From NCBI GenBank assembly GCA_030426065.1, contig JAUHZH010000085.1:1-8045 (forward strand): a stretch of DNA of 8,045 bases, given 5' to 3'. Positions within the stretch are counted from its first letter, which is position 1; the number at the start of each line of letters is the position of its first letter. Below the pieces are notes generated by a model. The model made no database searches, had not been told where the DNA came from, and was given only the letters and a program-made list of their open reading frames with translations. Origin of the DNA: Gammaproteobacteria bacterium. Its GTDB lineage: Bacteria > Pseudomonadota > Gammaproteobacteria > Xanthomonadales > Marinicellaceae. The position numbers and the translations under genes were made by a program. Positions 6,213 through 8,045 of this stretch are shown one piece after another.

Positions 6213-7076
6213 ATGAATATGATCGCCGATACAATGACCGCCAACATGGACAACAAACCCGAACCACAAGTGAATTTGGACATTGAGTACACCGAAACCG
6301 TCGGTGCCTACACTTGTGATGATGCCAAAATCAGCACCCGAGACGTCAATGTGTTTTATGACACCAACCAAGCGATTCATGACGTCAGCTTGGATGTCGG
6401 GCGCAATGAAGTGATTGCACTGATTGGCCCCTCTGGCTGTGGTAAATCGACATTTTTGCGTTGTTTGAATCGCATGAATGACACCATCGACATTTGTCGG
6501 GTACAAGGCAAAATCTTGCTGGATGGTGAAAACATCTACAGCAAGAAACAAGACCCCGTGCTGTTGCGTGCCCGTGTGGGCATGGTGTTTCAAAAGCCCA
6601 ACCCGTTCCCCAAATCCATTTATGACAACGTGGCTTATGGCCCCCGGATACACGGTTTAACAAAAAACAAAGCCGAACTCGACGACTTGGTTGAAGACGC
6701 ATTGGTCAAAGCCGGATTGTTTGACGAAGTCAAAGACCGACTGCATGGACCAGGTACCGGATTGTCAGGTGGACAGCAACAACGTTTGTGTATCGCAAGA
6801 ACCATAGCGGTACAGCCTGAAGTCATTCTGATGGATGAGCCTGCATCGGCATTGGACCCAATCGCCACTGCCAAAATTGAAGAATTGATCAATGAATTGC
6901 GAAAAAATTACACCATCGTGATCGTGACCCATTCGATGCAGCAGGCAGCACGTGTTTCCCAGCGCACCGCCTATTTTCATATGGGCCGCTTGATTGAGGT
7001 GGGAGACACCAATAAAATTTTCACCAACCCTAAACATGAACTGACCGAGAAATACATCACCGGTCGATTTGGATGA
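6213..7076 (+). CDS. pstB: Phosphate ABC transporter ATP-binding protein PstB
   Basis: A 287-residue cytoplasmic ATPase with every ABC motif intact: Walker A GPSGCGKST (72-80), Q-loop VFQKPNPFP (125-133, Gln127), signature LSGGQQQR (184-191), Walker B VILMDEP (204-210) followed by ASALDP, and the switch His240 in VTHSMQQAARV. QKPNPFPKSIYDNVAYGPRIHG is characteristic of PstB (written here as two parts in the chain: residues 127-136, then 137-148), which separates it from other ABC ATPases. It dimerises on the EAA loops of PstC and PstA to power import. The first 35 or so residues are an extension relative to E. coli PstB (257 residues). Methionines at 1, 3, 8 and 12 make the exact start uncertain. 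The gene starts 6 bp after the pstA stop and ends 4 bp before the phoU ATG. Confidence 0.96.
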   Translation: MNMIADTMTANMDNKPEPQVNLDIEYTETVGAYTCDDAKISTRDVNVFYDTNQAIHDVSLDVGRNEVIALIGPSGCGKSTFLRCLNRMNDTIDICRVQGKILLDGENIYSKKQDPVLLRARVGMVFQKPNPFPKSIYDNVAYGPRIHGLTKNKAELDDLVEDALVKAGLFDEVKDRLHGPGTGLSGGQQQRLCIARTIAVQPEVILMDEPASALDPIATAKIEELINELRKNYTIVIVTHSMQQAARVSQRTAYFHMGRLIEVGDTNKIFTNPKHELTEKYITGRFG

Positions 7077-7080
7077 GGCC

Positions 7081-7791
7081 ATGGACAACTTAGAATTCGA
7101 TCAACACACGTCAAAAGAATACAACAACGAACTGGAAGATGTTCGCAACCACCTGTTGAAAATGGGTGGTATGGTAGAAAACCAATTGCGCAAAGCCATG
7201 CTCAGTCTCAAAGACCGATCGGTGGAACTGGCCAACGACGTTTTGGCCAAAGGTGACATCATTGATGACATGGAAATCAAACTGGATGGTGAGTGCACAC
7301 GCATCATTGCCAAGCGCCAACCAGCCGCCAGCGACCTGCGCTTGATCATTGCGGTGATGAAAAGCATCACCGATTTGGAACGGATTGGTGACCAAGCTGA
7401 AAAAATAGCCCACATCCTCAAGGACCTGATGTCTTTGGACTACCAAAGTCCTTTTTATGTGGAATTGGATCACCTCGGACAAAAAGTCTTGGGTGTGCTT
7501 TCAGCCTCACTCAATGCATTGGCTCGACTGGATGCCGACCAGGCGGTGGAATTGGTGGAAAAAGACCAATTGATCAACGCCCACTTTTTGGAGCTCAATG
7601 ACCACTTGATTGAACAAATGGTCAGGGCGCCCATCGAAGTGAAAGCACTGCTTCATTTATCGCACTGTGCCAAGTCCTTGGAGCGCATTGGTGACCATGC
7701 CAAAAACATCTGTGAATACACCATCTATTTGGTCAAAGGCAAAGACATCCGTCACAAAGACATACAAGCAGTCAAAGAAAAGTTGTTCTGA
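7081..7791 (+). CDS. phoU: Phosphate signalling protein PhoU
   Basis: A 236-residue, all-helical cytoplasmic protein made of two repeats. Each carries the PhoU metal-binding signature: SITDLERIGDQAEKIA (95-110) in the first half and CAKSLERIGDHAKNI (196-210) in the second. Length is close to the E. coli protein (241). PhoU links PstB and PhoR so that the Pho regulon stays off while phosphate is plentiful. Its loss in other bacteria derepresses Pho and can cause toxic phosphate uptake. The ATG at 7081 was chosen over an in-frame TTG at 7069 that overlaps the pstB end; GATGAGG lies directly upstream, although only two bases from the ATG. It is the last gene of the operon. phoB and phoR do not follow, so they must lie elsewhere. 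Confidence 0.96.
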   Translation: MDNLEFDQHTSKEYNNELEDVRNHLLKMGGMVENQLRKAMLSLKDRSVELANDVLAKGDIIDDMEIKLDGECTRIIAKRQPAASDLRLIIAVMKSITDLERIGDQAEKIAHILKDLMSLDYQSPFYVELDHLGQKVLGVLSASLNALARLDADQAVELVEKDQLINAHFLELNDHLIEQMVRAPIEVKALLHLSHCAKSLERIGDHAKNICEYTIYLVKGKDIRHKDIQAVKEKLF

Positions 7792-7815
7792 AGTCTCAGA
7801 TGCATTGAAAGATGT

Positions 7816-7849
7816 GGTGGCTGCATGATTTTACGGTCGTGCAGCCACC
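7816..7849. terminator. Hairpin between convergent phoU and sulfotransferase genes
   Basis: GGTGGCTGCA (7816-7825) and TGCAGCCACC (7840-7849) form a perfect 10-bp stem around a 14-base loop, 24 bp after the phoU stop and 15 bp beyond the sulfotransferase stop. Position and strength suggest a shared transcript end for both strands. However, the plus strand continues into an A-run (7851-7856) and the minus strand into a mixed sequence, so neither side has a proper U-tract. It may act with Rho or as a 3' mRNA stabiliser. Confidence 0.5.
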
Positions 7850-7864
7850 CAAAAAAGACACCCA

Positions 7865-8045
7865 TCAAGGCAAATACTTGAATCGAGCCATTTGGGTTTC
7901 GTGGCGATCGACGATTTTCTGAACCTGCGCGTCGCTCAACACCGTTTGCCATTGGCCTTGTCGTCCTTTTCGGAAAAACTGTCCGGCATTTTCATGCTTT
8001 TCAACAAAACCTTGTCCAGTTTCCTGCGCTTGCATTTGTTTGAAT
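7865..8045 (-). CDS. Sulfotransferase family protein, C-terminal fragment
   Basis: The minus strand is open from the window edge to a TGA at 7867-7865, coding for the last 59 residues of a protein whose start lies beyond the window. The segment FFRKGRQGQW (23-32 of the fragment) is the C-terminal RKGxxGxW loop of PAPS-dependent sulfotransferases, which grips the 3'-phosphate of the donor. The tail SDAQVQKIVDRHETQMARFKYLP (37-59) matches the usual ending helix and the closing F-x-YLP of bacterial members. The loop usually continues GDWK; here Gln replaces both the Asp and the Lys. These enzymes move sulfate from PAPS onto hydroxyl or amino groups of small molecules, sugars or proteins. The acceptor cannot be inferred. 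Because the family often carries other domains, such as TPR repeats, in front, full architecture is unknown. It converges on phoU. Confidence 0.78.
   Translation of the reverse strand, partial: FKQMQAQETGQGFVEKHENAGQFFRKGRQGQWQTVLSDAQVQKIVDRHETQMARFKYLP

Noticed and set aside
5087..7482. Minus-strand open frames within pstA, pstB and phoU
   Set aside because: They are shadows of well-supported family members; none has a recognisable domain or start signal.
1325..7791. The hydrolase plus the pst operon as a new phosphate-scavenging system
   Set aside because: Only adjacency supports it. The hydrolase motifs point to carboxylesterase-like enzymes and not phosphatases, and its own promoter lacks a properly placed Pho box.
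1..8045. CRISPR arrays, tRNA or rRNA genes, insertion sequences, attachment sites
   Set aside because: I found no regularly spaced long repeats, cloverleaf-like sequences, transposase motifs or flanking target duplications by reading both strands.

Overview
The window looks like the chromosome of a gammaproteobacterium of intermediate G+C (about 45-50% by eye), with TTG-rich leucine usage. The long-form PstC, the PstA with a large N-terminal insert, and a PhoB-type box ahead of pstS all fit a Gram-negative proteobacterium. I cannot name a genus from the sequence alone.

Layout. On the minus strand, positions 1-1248 hold most of an RhlE-type DEAD-box RNA helicase (C-terminal end outside the window). 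It is preceded on the same strand by an alpha/beta hydrolase (1325-2128). A divergent intergenic region (2129-2357) holds a TATAAT box for the hydrolase, a 7-bp inverted repeat, and a PhoB-box array ahead of pstS. On the plus strand, 2358-7791 is a complete phosphate-specific transport operon, pstS-pstC-pstA-pstB-phoU. A strong hairpin terminator or attenuator sits between pstS and pstC, and the last four genes are tightly packed. Converging on phoU from the right edge is the C-terminal end of a PAPS-dependent sulfotransferase (7865-8045, minus strand).

How the genes work together. PstS captures phosphate in the periplasm, PstC and PstA form the membrane channel, and PstB is the ATPase. PhoU couples transporter state to the PhoR/PhoB two-component system, whose genes are not in this window. 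The Pho boxes predict induction under phosphate limitation. The pstS-pstC hairpin would let PstS be made in excess over the membrane parts. The helicase, hydrolase and sulfotransferase are flanking genes with no clear tie to phosphate uptake.

I see no mobile element, CRISPR array, tRNA or rRNA, and no strong evidence for a new biological system. The items most worth checking are the architecture of the pstS promoter, the apparent lack of a Shine-Dalgarno sequence before pstS, the paired extra domains in PstC and PstA, and the small regulatory structures ahead of the helicase.
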